Part shown: one piece after another, positions 17,749 through 25,981 of the stretch | Layout: each line of letters begins with the position of its first letter | Position numbering within the stretch: the first letter of the stretch is position 1 | Source of the DNA: Streptomyces wuyuanensis | GTDB taxonomy: Bacteria > Actinomycetota > Actinomycetes > Streptomycetales > Streptomycetaceae | Direction: 5' to 3' | Length of the DNA: 64,000 nt | Assembly: GCF_900103455.1 (NCBI RefSeq) | Contig: NZ_FNHI01000002.1 | Location: 248,001-312,000, forward strand | Position numbers and translations under genes: made by a program | The notes under the pieces: model-generated | The model's input: only the letters and a program-made list of their open reading frames with translations | Databases searched by the model: none | What the model was told of the DNA's origin: nothing

Positions 17749-19000
17749 GGCCCGGTCCAGGGGTACGTCCCGGACGGCCGCGGCGCAGCCCGACGTGCCC
17801 GCATCCGAGCCGGAGCGCCGAAAGCCGGAGCGCCGCACCATGCTCGTCGGCTGTCTGCTCGTGTTCACCGCGCAGATGGCCACGACCGTCTACCTGCCCT
17901 CCCTCCCCGCGGTCCAGCACGACCTCGGCGTGTCCCGCAGCTTCGCCGCGCTGTCGGTGTCCCTCTTCGTCATCGGCGCGGCCGCGCCCGTCGTGCTGTG
18001 GGGGCGTGCGGCGGACCGGTACGGGCGGCGTGCCTCGGTGCTCGCCGCACTCGTGCTGTTCGTCGCCTCCAGTGCACTGCTGGCGCTCAACACGTCCGCG
18101 TGGGGGCTGCTCGTGCTGCGCTCCGTACAGGGCATCGGCGCCGGAGGCGCGGCCATCATCGCGCGCATCTTCGTACGGGACCTCGGCGGTGGCGACGCGC
18201 TCGCCCGTCGCCTGTCGGTGCTGTCGATCGCCTTCGTCACCGCCCTCGGCGGCGGGCAGTTCCTGGGCGGTCTCATCGGGACCTACGCCCACTGGCAGGC
18301 CGGATTCGTCGTCCTGGCCATGGTGGGGACCGTCGGCGCGCTCGGTGCGGCGACACTGCCCCTGCACCCCGGGCAGGGCCGCGCCGAACAGACCGGCATG
18401 GTCCGGATCTACCTGCGCATCCTGACGGTGCCGGCGTTCCTGAAGCCCACCGTCGCCGGCGGGCTCGGCTTCGCCACGATCGTCCTCCTCCAGGAGGTCG
18501 CACCCTTCGTCTTCCAGCACCACTTCGACCTGAGCGTGGACGCCTACGGCAATGTGGGGCTGCTCTTCGGGCTGGCCTACTTCGCGGGCGCGGTCATGGT
18601 GAACCGGCTGGTCGCCTCCGCCGGGTCGAGCCGGCTGATGCGGATCGGCGCCCTGATCATGACGGGCTCCGGTCTGCTGCTGATCGTCCTGTGGCTGCTG
18701 CCGGGCGTCCCGCTCACGGCCGCGCTCGTGGTGTTCACCGCCCTGTACTGCGCCGTCACCTTCGGGCAGGCGGCGCTCTTCCCCAGCAGCATGGCCGTCG
18801 CGGTGAGCGCCGTGAAGGACCACGGTGCCTACGCCGTCGCGCTGTGCGGGTTCCTCGCCCAGTCGATCGCAGGCGTCGTGGCGACCTTCGCCGTCCTCCT
18901 GCACACCAACCTCGTCTGGGCGGGCGTCGCCGCCGCGCTCAGCGCGCTGGCCTACGCCCTCGTACGCCGTGACGCCTCCAATCCGACCGGAAACCGATGA
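17741..19000 (+). CDS. MFS drug:H+ antiporter-like exporter (DHA1/Bcr-CflA type)
   Basis: A 419-residue, 12-helix major facilitator. A 33-residue charged N-terminus precedes helix 1. The loop 2-3 signature appears as LWGRAADRYGRRASVLAA, and motif C-like residues occur in LSIAFVTALGGGQFLGGLIG. The resemblance to Bcr/CflA drug-resistance exporters (YLPSLPAVQHDLGVS after helix 1) suggests export of the cluster product. The start ATG 17741 overlaps the upstream stop by 8 nt, and its stop overlaps the next ATG by 4 nt (ATGA), so the operon is translationally coupled. Confidence 0.9.
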   Translation: MSEARSRGTSRTAAAQPDVPASEPERRKPERRTMLVGCLLVFTAQMATTVYLPSLPAVQHDLGVSRSFAALSVSLFVIGAAAPVVLWGRAADRYGRRASVLAALVLFVASSALLALNTSAWGLLVLRSVQGIGAGGAAIIARIFVRDLGGGDALARRLSVLSIAFVTALGGGQFLGGLIGTYAHWQAGFVVLAMVGTVGALGAATLPLHPGQGRAEQTGMVRIYLRILTVPAFLKPTVAGGLGFATIVLLQEVAPFVFQHHFDLSVDAYGNVGLLFGLAYFAGAVMVNRLVASAGSSRLMRIGALIMTGSGLLLIVLWLLPGVPLTAALVVFTALYCAVTFGQAALFPSSMAVAVSAVKDHGAYAVALCGFLAQSIAGVVATFAVLLHTNLVWAGVAAALSALAYALVRRDASNPTGNR

Positions 19001-20601
19001 CGACACTTCGCTCCCGTATCGACACCTCGTCCGAGGTGTTCCAGCGCAATGCCGAAGCCTTCGAGGGCAAGCGGCAGATCATCGCCGAAGCCCGGGCCGC
19101 CGCCATCGCCGGCGGGGACGCCCGAGCCCATCGCCGCCACGCCGAACGCGGCAAACTCACGGCGCGCCGACGCGTCGTCGAGCTGCTCGACCCCGGCACC
19201 CCGTTCATGGAGATCGGGCAGCTGGCCGGCCACGACGTGTACGACGAGCCCGTTCCCTCGGCCGCCTTGATCACCGGAATCGGTGTCGTCGGCGGCCGGC
19301 CCGTCATGGTCTTCGCCAATGACGCGACCGTGAAGGGGGGAACGTACTTCCCGCTCACCGTGCAGAAGCACCTGCGCGCCCAGAAGATCGCCCGCGAGAA
19401 CGGCCTGCCGTGCGTCTACCTGGTCGATTCGGGCGGCATCTACCTCCCCTTGCAGGAGGACCTGTTCCCCGACGAGTACCACCTCGGGCGCATCTTCCGG
19501 AACATCGCCGAACTCTCGGCGCTCGGGCTGCCCCAGATCGCGGCCGTCATGGGCTCGTGCACCGCGGGAGGCGCCTACATCCCCGCGATGTGCGACGAGG
19601 CGGTCATCGTCCGGGGCAACGGCACGATCTTCCTCGGCGGTCCCCAACTGGTCCGTGCGGCCACGGGCGAGGTGGTCGACGCAGAGACCCTCGGCGGGGC
19701 GGATCTGCACACCCGGGTCACGGGTGTCGCCGACCACCTGGCCGAGAACGACGAACACGCCCTGGAACTGGTACGGGACATCGTCCGCCGCACCGGCCCC
19801 GGCACGGTTTCGGCACCGCCGCGGAGCCCCAGACCGCCGCTGTACGACCCGGCCGAGCTGCCCGGCATCCTGAGCGCCGACCTCCGCGAGCCCATCGCGG
19901 CCCGCGAGATCCTGGCGCGGCTGCTCGACGGCAGCGAGTTCGCCGAGTACCGCGCCCGGTACGGCCCCACCCTCGTGTGCGGCACGGGACATGTCGGCGG
20001 CTATCCGGTCGGTGTGGTGATCAACGACGGGGTGCTGTTCCCGGAGAGCGCGCAGAAGGGCGCGAACTTCATCGAGTTGTGCGCCCAGCGCGACATCCCG
20101 CTGCTCTTCCTGCACAACATCAACGGCTTCATGGTCGGCGCCGAGTACGAGGCCGACGGAATCGCCAAGCACGGCGCGAAGCTCGTCAACGCCGTCTCGT
20201 GCGCCAAGGTGCCCAAGTTCAGCCTGGTGGTCGGCGGAAGCTTCGGTGCGGGCAACTTCGCCATGTGCGGCAGGTCCATGGGCCCGCGGCTGATGGCCAT
20301 GTGGCCGAACGCCAAGTCCACCGCCGTGGGCGCGGAGCAGACGGCGACGGTGATGGCGCTGATCCGCGGCGACCAGCTCGCCAAGGAAGGGAAGACCCTC
20401 TCCGCCGAGGAGGAGGAGTCGATCAAGCGCCCCATCATCGAGACGTACGAGCGGCAGTCCCATCCGCTGTACTACGCCGCCAGGCTGTGGGTGGACGCCG
20501 TGGTGGACCCGACCGACACCCGTGAATGGCTGACGCTCTGTCTGGCGACCGCCGCGGACGCCCCCCAGCAGGAGACACGCTTCGGCGTGTTCAGGATGTG
20601 A
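18997..20601 (+). CDS. Acyl-CoA carboxylase carboxyltransferase (beta) subunit, methylcrotonyl-CoA-carboxylase-like
   Basis: A 534-residue biotin-dependent carboxyltransferase with two crotonase-like halves. Sequence style is that of MCC/geranyl-CoA carboxylase beta subunits rather than propionyl-CoA carboxylase: KGGTYFPLTVQKHLRAQKIA, YLVDSGGIYLPLQEDLFPD, AAVMGSCTAGGAYIPAMCDE, FLGGPQLVRAATGEVV and GGADLHTRVTGVADHLAEND. The second half has FLHNINGFMVG and VVGGSFGAGNFAMCGRS. It partners the alpha subunit encoded 6 nt downstream. The other leucine-catabolism genes (acyl-CoA dehydrogenase, enoyl hydratase, HMG-CoA lyase) are absent, so a cluster-specific substrate is inferred. Confidence 0.93.
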   Translation: MTTLRSRIDTSSEVFQRNAEAFEGKRQIIAEARAAAIAGGDARAHRRHAERGKLTARRRVVELLDPGTPFMEIGQLAGHDVYDEPVPSAALITGIGVVGGRPVMVFANDATVKGGTYFPLTVQKHLRAQKIARENGLPCVYLVDSGGIYLPLQEDLFPDEYHLGRIFRNIAELSALGLPQIAAVMGSCTAGGAYIPAMCDEAVIVRGNGTIFLGGPQLVRAATGEVVDAETLGGADLHTRVTGVADHLAENDEHALELVRDIVRRTGPGTVSAPPRSPRPPLYDPAELPGILSADLREPIAAREILARLLDGSEFAEYRARYGPTLVCGTGHVGGYPVGVVINDGVLFPESAQKGANFIELCAQRDIPLLFLHNINGFMVGAEYEADGIAKHGAKLVNAVSCAKVPKFSLVVGGSFGAGNFAMCGRSMGPRLMAMWPNAKSTAVGAEQTATVMALIRGDQLAKEGKTLSAEEEESIKRPIIETYERQSHPLYYAARLWVDAVVDPTDTREWLTLCLATAADAPQQETRFGVFRM

Positions 20602-20607
20602 CGAAGA

Positions 20608-22593
20608 ATGCTCAAACGAGTCTTGATCGCGAATCGCGGCGAGATAGCCCGCCGCATCGCCCGCACCTGCCGTCGTCTCGACATCGAGTACGTGGCCGTG
20701 TACTCCGACGCCGACCGGGCGGCGCCCCATCTGGCGGGCGCCGTCGAGCGCGTGCGCATCGGCCCGGCGGCCGCCGCCGACAGCTACCTGAACATCGAGT
20801 CGATCGTCGACGCGGCGCTCCGGTCGGGCTGCGACGCGGTACATCCCGGCTACGGGTTCCTGTCGGAGAACCACCACTTCGCATCCGCGGTCGCCGACGC
20901 CGGTCTGGTCTTCATCGGCCCGGACGCCGCGATGATCGCGGCCATGGGGGACAAGGCGACGGCCAGGGCCCTGATGGCCGAGGCGGGCGTCCCCGTCCTG
21001 CCCGGCTCCGAGGACGCCACCGAGTCGGTCGACCGGCTCGTCGCCGACGCCCGCCGCATCGGCTACCCGGTGATCCTCAAGCCCGTGGCCGGCGGCGGCG
21101 GCAAGGGCATGCGGGTGGTCGAGGACGAGGCGGACATGGCCGACGCCGTGGCCGAGGCCGTTCGTCTGGGCCGCGGCAACTTCGGGGACGGACGGCTCCT
21201 GGCCGAGCGCTATGTGCCGCGCCCCCGCCACATCGAGGTCCAGGTGTTCGGGGACACCCATGGCGCCCTCGTCCATCTGTTCGAGCGGGAGTGCTCGCTC
21301 CAGCGCCGTCATCAGAAGATCGTCGAGGAGGCTCCCGCGGCCGGCCTCGCAGCCGAGGTCCGTACGGCGCTGCTCGAAGCCGCCGTGCGCGGCGCCAGGG
21401 CCCTGGGGTACGTCAACGCCGGCACCTTCGAGTTCATCCTGGACACCGACGGCCGGTTCTACTTCCTCGAGGTCAACACGCGCCTCCAGGTCGAGCATCC
21501 GGTCACCGAGGAGATCACCGGCGTCGACCTCGTCGAGTGGCAGCTGCGCGTGGCCGCCGGGGAGCATCTGCCGCTCGCCCAGCACGAGATCACCGCCACC
21601 GGGCACGCGGTGGAGTGCCGGGTGTACGCCGAGGACCCGGAAGCGGGGTTCCAGCCCGCTCCCGGGCGGGCGGACGTCGTCGAATGGCCCGCCGACGCGG
21701 TTCACGTGCGCGTGGAGGCCGCCTTCGACACGTACGGCGACGTCCCCGCCTTCTACGACCCCATGATTGCCAAGCTGGTCGCCCGGGGCCACGACCGCGT
21801 GTCGGCCCTTCGGCGGCTGGCCGATGCGGCCCGCACCACCAAGGTCGTCGGCCTGACCACGAACCTCGGCTTCGTGGCGGACCTGCTCCGGGACACCCGG
21901 GTCGTCGCGGGGCGCGTCGACACCCACCTGGTCGACGCGTTCGTCGCGGACACGCCGCCCCGCGGAAGCTCGGCCGTGGCCGCCGCGTGCGCGGCGGCGA
22001 TGGAGGTGCCGCCCAAAGGGGACCCCGCGGCCTCTCCGTGGACCGGCACGGTCGGGCCGCTGGATCGCCCGGCCCTGGACTCCGGCGCACCGCTGGGCCG
22101 GGTCGTCCTGCGCGCCGGCGGCGAGGAGCTGGAGGCCCGGCTCACAGGAGTTCACGGCGGCGCGGTGGACGTCACGGTGCACGACAGGACGTTCCGCGTC
22201 ACCGTCTCGCACCGCGACGGGCTGTTCAGGGGCGTGGTGGGCGACCAGAGGTGGGTCGGGCTCCGCGTCGCCGACCGCTTCGAACTGGTCGTCGACGGTC
22301 GGCGGACGGAGCTGACCGCCAGGACGCACGCCGAGAGCGGCGCCGAGGCGGTCGACGACGTCGTGCGCTCGCCCATGCCGGGCACGGTCGTCGCGCTGTC
22401 CTGCGCGGTGGGCGACACGGTCGAGGAGGGGGAGGTGCTCATGATCGTCGAGGCCATGAAGATGGAGAACCGCATCCTCGCCCCGCTCGGCGGAGTGGTC
22501 GAGGAGATCAGGTGCGCCCTGCACGGCACGGTGTCGGCCGACCAGGTCCTCGTCGTTCTGGCACCCGGGACGGAGACCGACCCCGGCGCCTGA
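20608..22593 (+). CDS. Acyl-CoA carboxylase biotin carboxylase/BCCP (alpha) subunit
   Basis: A 661-residue fusion of biotin carboxylase (about 1-445) and biotin carboxyl carrier domain (about 590-655), the layout of MCC and acyl-CoA carboxylase alpha subunits. The N-terminus is LIANRGEIARRIARTCRR, the ATP-grasp Gly loop is KPVAGGGGKGMRVV, and the metal-binding segment is FYFLEVNTRLQVEHPVTEEITG. The biotinylated lysine is in VEAMKMEN near residue 620. ATP, bicarbonate and biotin give carboxybiotin, which the beta subunit transfers to an acyl-CoA. It is the last gene of the operon, with a terminator 260 nt downstream. It depends on a biotin ligase encoded elsewhere. Confidence 0.95.
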   Translation: MLKRVLIANRGEIARRIARTCRRLDIEYVAVYSDADRAAPHLAGAVERVRIGPAAAADSYLNIESIVDAALRSGCDAVHPGYGFLSENHHFASAVADAGLVFIGPDAAMIAAMGDKATARALMAEAGVPVLPGSEDATESVDRLVADARRIGYPVILKPVAGGGGKGMRVVEDEADMADAVAEAVRLGRGNFGDGRLLAERYVPRPRHIEVQVFGDTHGALVHLFERECSLQRRHQKIVEEAPAAGLAAEVRTALLEAAVRGARALGYVNAGTFEFILDTDGRFYFLEVNTRLQVEHPVTEEITGVDLVEWQLRVAAGEHLPLAQHEITATGHAVECRVYAEDPEAGFQPAPGRADVVEWPADAVHVRVEAAFDTYGDVPAFYDPMIAKLVARGHDRVSALRRLADAARTTKVVGLTTNLGFVADLLRDTRVVAGRVDTHLVDAFVADTPPRGSSAVAAACAAAMEVPPKGDPAASPWTGTVGPLDRPALDSGAPLGRVVLRAGGEELEARLTGVHGGAVDVTVHDRTFRVTVSHRDGLFRGVVGDQRWVGLRVADRFELVVDGRRTELTARTHAESGAEAVDDVVRSPMPGTVVALSCAVGDTVEEGEVLMIVEAMKMENRILAPLGGVVEEIRCALHGTVSADQVLVVLAPGTETDPGA

Positions 22594-22853
22594 CGGGCAC
22601 GACGGCCCGGGGCGTGCACGCCCGCTCGCCGGCGCGCGGCCGCCGGTCGTCCGCCCTGCCCCGTGCCGGAAGCGTGCCGGGTTACGGACCCGGGAGACCA
22701 GCCGGGACGCGACGGCCGAGGACAGCGTGCCGGGGTGTGCCGAACGGATGGGCCGCATCCGCGCGGAGCGAAGCCGTGCGTCGGGACCTCCGCTCCGGCG
22801 AGGTGACCGAACCTCCACCGCACGCCGGGTGATCGTCGGGCCTGCAGGCCGCA

Positions 22854-22883
22854 AAGGGCCGGCTCCCGATGGAGCCGGCCCTT
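22854..22883. terminator. Bidirectional terminator after the biosynthetic operon
   Basis: A perfect 13-bp stem (22854-22866 with 22871-22883) and CGAT loop between convergent genes. The remaining gap 22594-22853 holds no recognisable gene. Confidence 0.88.
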
Positions 22884-22923
22884 CGCCGTCACCCGGCACG
22901 TTGGGGCCCGGGCCCGAGCCGGG

Positions 22924-24045
22924 TCAACCGCCCGGTGCCACCCCCGTCTTGGCCCCCGCCCCGCACAGCGGCACCACCGCCGTGCGGCCCTCCAGGCCGT
23001 GTGCCCGGATCGCGGCCCAGCAGGCCGCGCCCGTGGGCTCGACGAACAGGCCGCGGGCGGCGAGGTCGAGCTGGGCGGCGCGGATCTGGTCGTCCGTCAC
23101 CGTGTGGAAGGTGCCGCCGCCGGCGCGGACCGCGGAGAGGATCCGGCGGGCCCGGGGCGGGGCGGGGACGGCGATTCCCTCGGCGAGGGTGGGCACCGCC
23201 GTTGACGGCGTGATGTCGTCCGCGCCGGCGTGGAACGCGGAGGCCAGCGGCGCGACCGCGGCCGCCTGGACCGCGACGAGCGCGGGGCGCTCCGCGATCA
23301 GCCCGTGGGTGTGCAGTTCCTCGACGGCGAGATGCGCGCCGAGCAGCAGGGTGCCGTTGCCGGCGGGCAGGACCAGCGCCTCGGGCAGGCTGCCGCCGAG
23401 GTCCTCCCACACCTCGTACACGTAGGTCTTCGTGCCGTGCAGGAAGTACGGGTTGTGGACGTGGGAGGCGTAGAAGACCCCGTCCTCGTCGGCTGCCGCG
23501 CGTGCGGCGCGTGCGGCCGTCTCCCGGTCGCCGGGCACGAGTTCCGGGCGGGCGCCGTGCGCGGTGATCTGCTCGATCTTCTTCGGGGAGGTCGCGGCCG
23601 GGACGTACACGGTGCAGTCCAGGCCGGCGCGGGCGCAGTACGCGGCGATCGACGTGCCCGCGTTGCCGCTGCTGTCGGCGATCACGCGCCGGGGCTTCAG
23701 ACGGCGGGCGAGTTCGGCGAGCATCACCGCTCCGCGGTCCTTGAACGACAGGGTCGGCATCAGGAAGTCGAGCTTCGCGGTCACCGTGCCGGTGAGCGGT
23801 ACCAGCGGGGTCCGGCCCTCGCCGAGCGAGACGGCTCCCGGGCCGCCACCCGTGGCCTCCGTCGCGGCGAGCGGCAGCGCCTCCTCGTACCGCCACAGCG
23901 AATTGGCCCTCCCCGCGAGGGAGTCGAGCGGCACCGGGGCCGCCGCGAAGTCGAGGTCCCAGGGGCCGTGGCACCGCGGGCAGCGCCAGGCGAACGACTC
24001 GACCGGGGACCGCACGTCGCACATCGGGCACTGATAGTCCGTCAT
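22924..24045 (-). CDS. Threonine synthase-like PLP enzyme with N-terminal zinc ribbon
   Basis: A 373-residue fold-type II PLP enzyme. It starts with a rubredoxin-like zinc ribbon (CPMC ... CPRC, residues 5-25), as found in archaeal and actinobacterial threonine synthase relatives. A catalytic core follows: the PLP lysine in TLSFKDRGAV, the Asn-containing SSGNAGTS phosphate region and the glycine loop PAGNGTLLLG. The C-terminal LCGAGAKTG is also family-like. It may be threonine synthase proper or a paralogue acting on another O-phospho or O-acyl amino acid; no hom or thrB is adjacent. ATG 24045 is chosen, although its ribosome site is weak. It is convergent with the biosynthetic operon and divergent from the subtilase gene. 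Confidence 0.85.
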   Translation of the reverse strand: MTDYQCPMCDVRSPVESFAWRCPRCHGPWDLDFAAAPVPLDSLAGRANSLWRYEEALPLAATEATGGGPGAVSLGEGRTPLVPLTGTVTAKLDFLMPTLSFKDRGAVMLAELARRLKPRRVIADSSGNAGTSIAAYCARAGLDCTVYVPAATSPKKIEQITAHGARPELVPGDRETAARAARAAADEDGVFYASHVHNPYFLHGTKTYVYEVWEDLGGSLPEALVLPAGNGTLLLGAHLAVEELHTHGLIAERPALVAVQAAAVAPLASAFHAGADDITPSTAVPTLAEGIAVPAPPRARRILSAVRAGGGTFHTVTDDQIRAAQLDLAARGLFVEPTGAACWAAIRAHGLEGRTAVVPLCGAGAKTGVAPGG

Positions 24046-24236
24046 GTGATCCAGGATGGCAGTTGTGTGGCACACGTGTTACGGGCCGTCCCGAACTCTT
24101 GTGGGATTCCTATGGATCAGCCAATCTTTCGGACGGTAGCGGCATGGCGATTCGCGGGCACCCACCGCGTTGTCATTGTCATGTTCCTGCCGCATTCCCC
24201 CACAGCAACGCACCACCAATGAGGAGGATCCCTCAC

Positions 24237-25811
24237 ATGTCCGTGATGCGTAACTCGCGGCGAAGACTGTCCGCGGCCAGCGCGATAGCCGTCGCCGCCC
24301 TGGCACTCGGTGCCGCCTCCGCCCTCCCGGCCACCGCGGCAGAGCCCGCCCCGGTGGGCGTGATCGAGAACGCGGGCGCCCCCGGTGCCATCCCCGGCAG
24401 CTACATCGTCACCCTCGACGAGTCGGCCGCCGACGCCGGTTCCAAGGCGGGCAAGGACCTCGCCGCGGAGTACGGCGCCAAGATCAAGAAGACGTACAGC
24501 TCCGCCCTCAACGGATACGCCGTCGAGCTCTCCGAGGCGCAGGCCAGGAAGTTCGCCGGGGACCCCGCCGTCGAATCCGTCGTGCAGAACCGGGTGTTCA
24601 CCATCTCCGGCACCCAGCCGAACCCGCCCTCCTGGGGCCTGGACCGCATCGACCAGCGCGCGCTGCCGCTCGACCAGAGCTACACCTACCCCGACTCCGC
24701 GGGCGAGGGCGTCACCGCGTACATCATCGACACCGGTGTACGGATCACCCACAGCGACTTCGGTGGCCGCGCCTCGTACGGCTACGACGCCATCGACAAC
24801 GACAACACGGCGCAGGACGGCAACGGCCACGGCACGCACGTCGCCGCCACGGTCGCCGGCGGTGCCTACGGCGTCGCGAAGAAGGCGAAGGTCGTCGGCG
24901 TCCGGGTGCTCAACAACTCCGGTTCCGGCACGACCGCCCAGGTCGTCGCGGGCATCGACTGGGTGACGCAGAACGCGGTCAAGCCGGCCGTCGCCAACAT
25001 GAGCCTCGGCGGCGGCGTCGACACGGCGCTGGACACCGCGGTCCGCAACTCCATCGCGTCCGGCATCACCTACGCCGTGGCGGCGGGCAACAGCGGCGCC
25101 AACGCCTCCAACTACTCCCCGGCCCGGGTGACCGAGGCCATCACCGTCGGCTCCACGACCAGCACCGACGCGCGCTCCAGCTTCTCCAACTACGGCAGCG
25201 TGCTGGACATCTTCGCGCCGGGCTCGTCCATCACGTCGGCGTGGAACACCAGCGACAGCGCGACCAACACCATCTCCGGCACCTCGATGGCCACCCCGCA
25301 CGTCGCCGGTGCCGCCGCCCTCTACCTGGCGGACAACCGGACGGCCACCCCGGCACAGGTGTCCTCGGCACTGACCACCGCGGCGACCCCGAACGTGGTC
25401 GGCAACCCGGGTTCCGGCTCGCCGAACCGGCTGCTGTACGTCGGAGGCGGCACGACCACGCCGCCCGGGCCGAAGTTCGAGAACACCGCCGACTACCCGA
25501 TCAGCGACAACGCCACCGTGGAGTCGCCCGTCACCGTCAGCGGCATCGCGGGCAACGCGCCCGCCGCGCTCCAGGTGCCGGTCGGCATCGTGCACACCTA
25601 CATCGGTGACCTCCAGGTCCAGCTCATCGCCCCGGACGGCACCGCGTACACGCTGAAGTCGTACGGCACCGGCGGCAGCAGCGACAACATCAACACCACG
25701 TACACCGTGAACGCCTCCTCGGAGGTCGCGAACGGCACCTGGAAGCTGCGGGTGAGCGACAACGCCCGCTACGACACGGGCCGGATCGACGCCTGGGGCC
25801 TCCAGTTCTGA
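24237..25811 (+). CDS. Secreted subtilisin-family serine protease with I9 prodomain and P domain
   Basis: A 524-residue secreted protease. A signal peptide covers about residues 1-35 ([20 protein letters not shown], then an ATAAEP cleavage site). An inhibitor-I9 propeptide (about 50-118, [10 protein letters not shown]) precedes the S8 catalytic domain (about 130-400). The catalytic triad is Asp in [14 protein letters not shown], His in [12 protein letters not shown] and Ser in [13 protein letters not shown]. The C-terminal part (about 418-524) is a proprotein-convertase P domain (beta sandwich; [16 protein letters not shown]). ATG 24237 has a strong GAGGAGG site. It is monocistronic with a terminator directly after. 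It likely degrades extracellular protein or acts in developmental protease cascades. Confidence 0.96.
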   Translation: MSVMRNSRRRLSAASAIAVAALALGAASALPATAAEPAPVGVIENAGAPGAIPGSYIVTLDESAADAGSKAGKDLAAEYGAKIKKTYSSALNGYAVELSEAQARKFAGDPAVESVVQNRVFTISGTQPNPPSWGLDRIDQRALPLDQSYTYPDSAGEGVTAYIIDTGVRITHSDFGGRASYGYDAIDNDNTAQDGNGHGTHVAATVAGGAYGVAKKAKVVGVRVLNNSGSGTTAQVVAGIDWVTQNAVKPAVANMSLGGGVDTALDTAVRNSIASGITYAVAAGNSGANASNYSPARVTEAITVGSTTSTDARSSFSNYGSVLDIFAPGSSITSAWNTSDSATNTISGTSMATPHVAGAAALYLADNRTATPAQVSSALTTAATPNVVGNPGSGSPNRLLYVGGGTTTPPGPKFENTADYPISDNATVESPVTVSGIAGNAPAALQVPVGIVHTYIGDLQVQLIAPDGTAYTLKSYGTGGSSDNINTTYTVNASSEVANGTWKLRVSDNARYDTGRIDAWGLQF

Positions 25812-25857
25812 CTCCCGCAGTGCCGGACCGTGCCGGTCCGGAGCCCGACCAGCAGTG

Positions 25858-25886
25858 AGGGGCGGCCGCGCCGAGCGGCCGCCCCT
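25858..25886. terminator. Terminator after the subtilase gene
   Basis: A perfect 11-bp GC stem (25858-25868 with 25876-25886), 7-nt loop, followed by TCC. Confidence 0.82.
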
Positions 25887-25981
25887 TCCGCGTATTCCGG
25901 ATGTCCGCCGCACGGCCGCCACCGTATGATCCGCTGATCCGCGCAGATGTTCGCATGATCTTCACAAGGAGCGCCGCACCC

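Noticed and set aside
13182-22593. Mobile element carrying the cluster
   Set aside because: No transposase, integrase, tRNA-derived attachment site or flanking direct repeats could be found; only the pseudogene hints at rearrangement.
18952-22899. 1315-codon minus-strand ORF across the carboxylase genes
   Set aside because: Low-complexity shadow of two clearly identified plus-strand genes.
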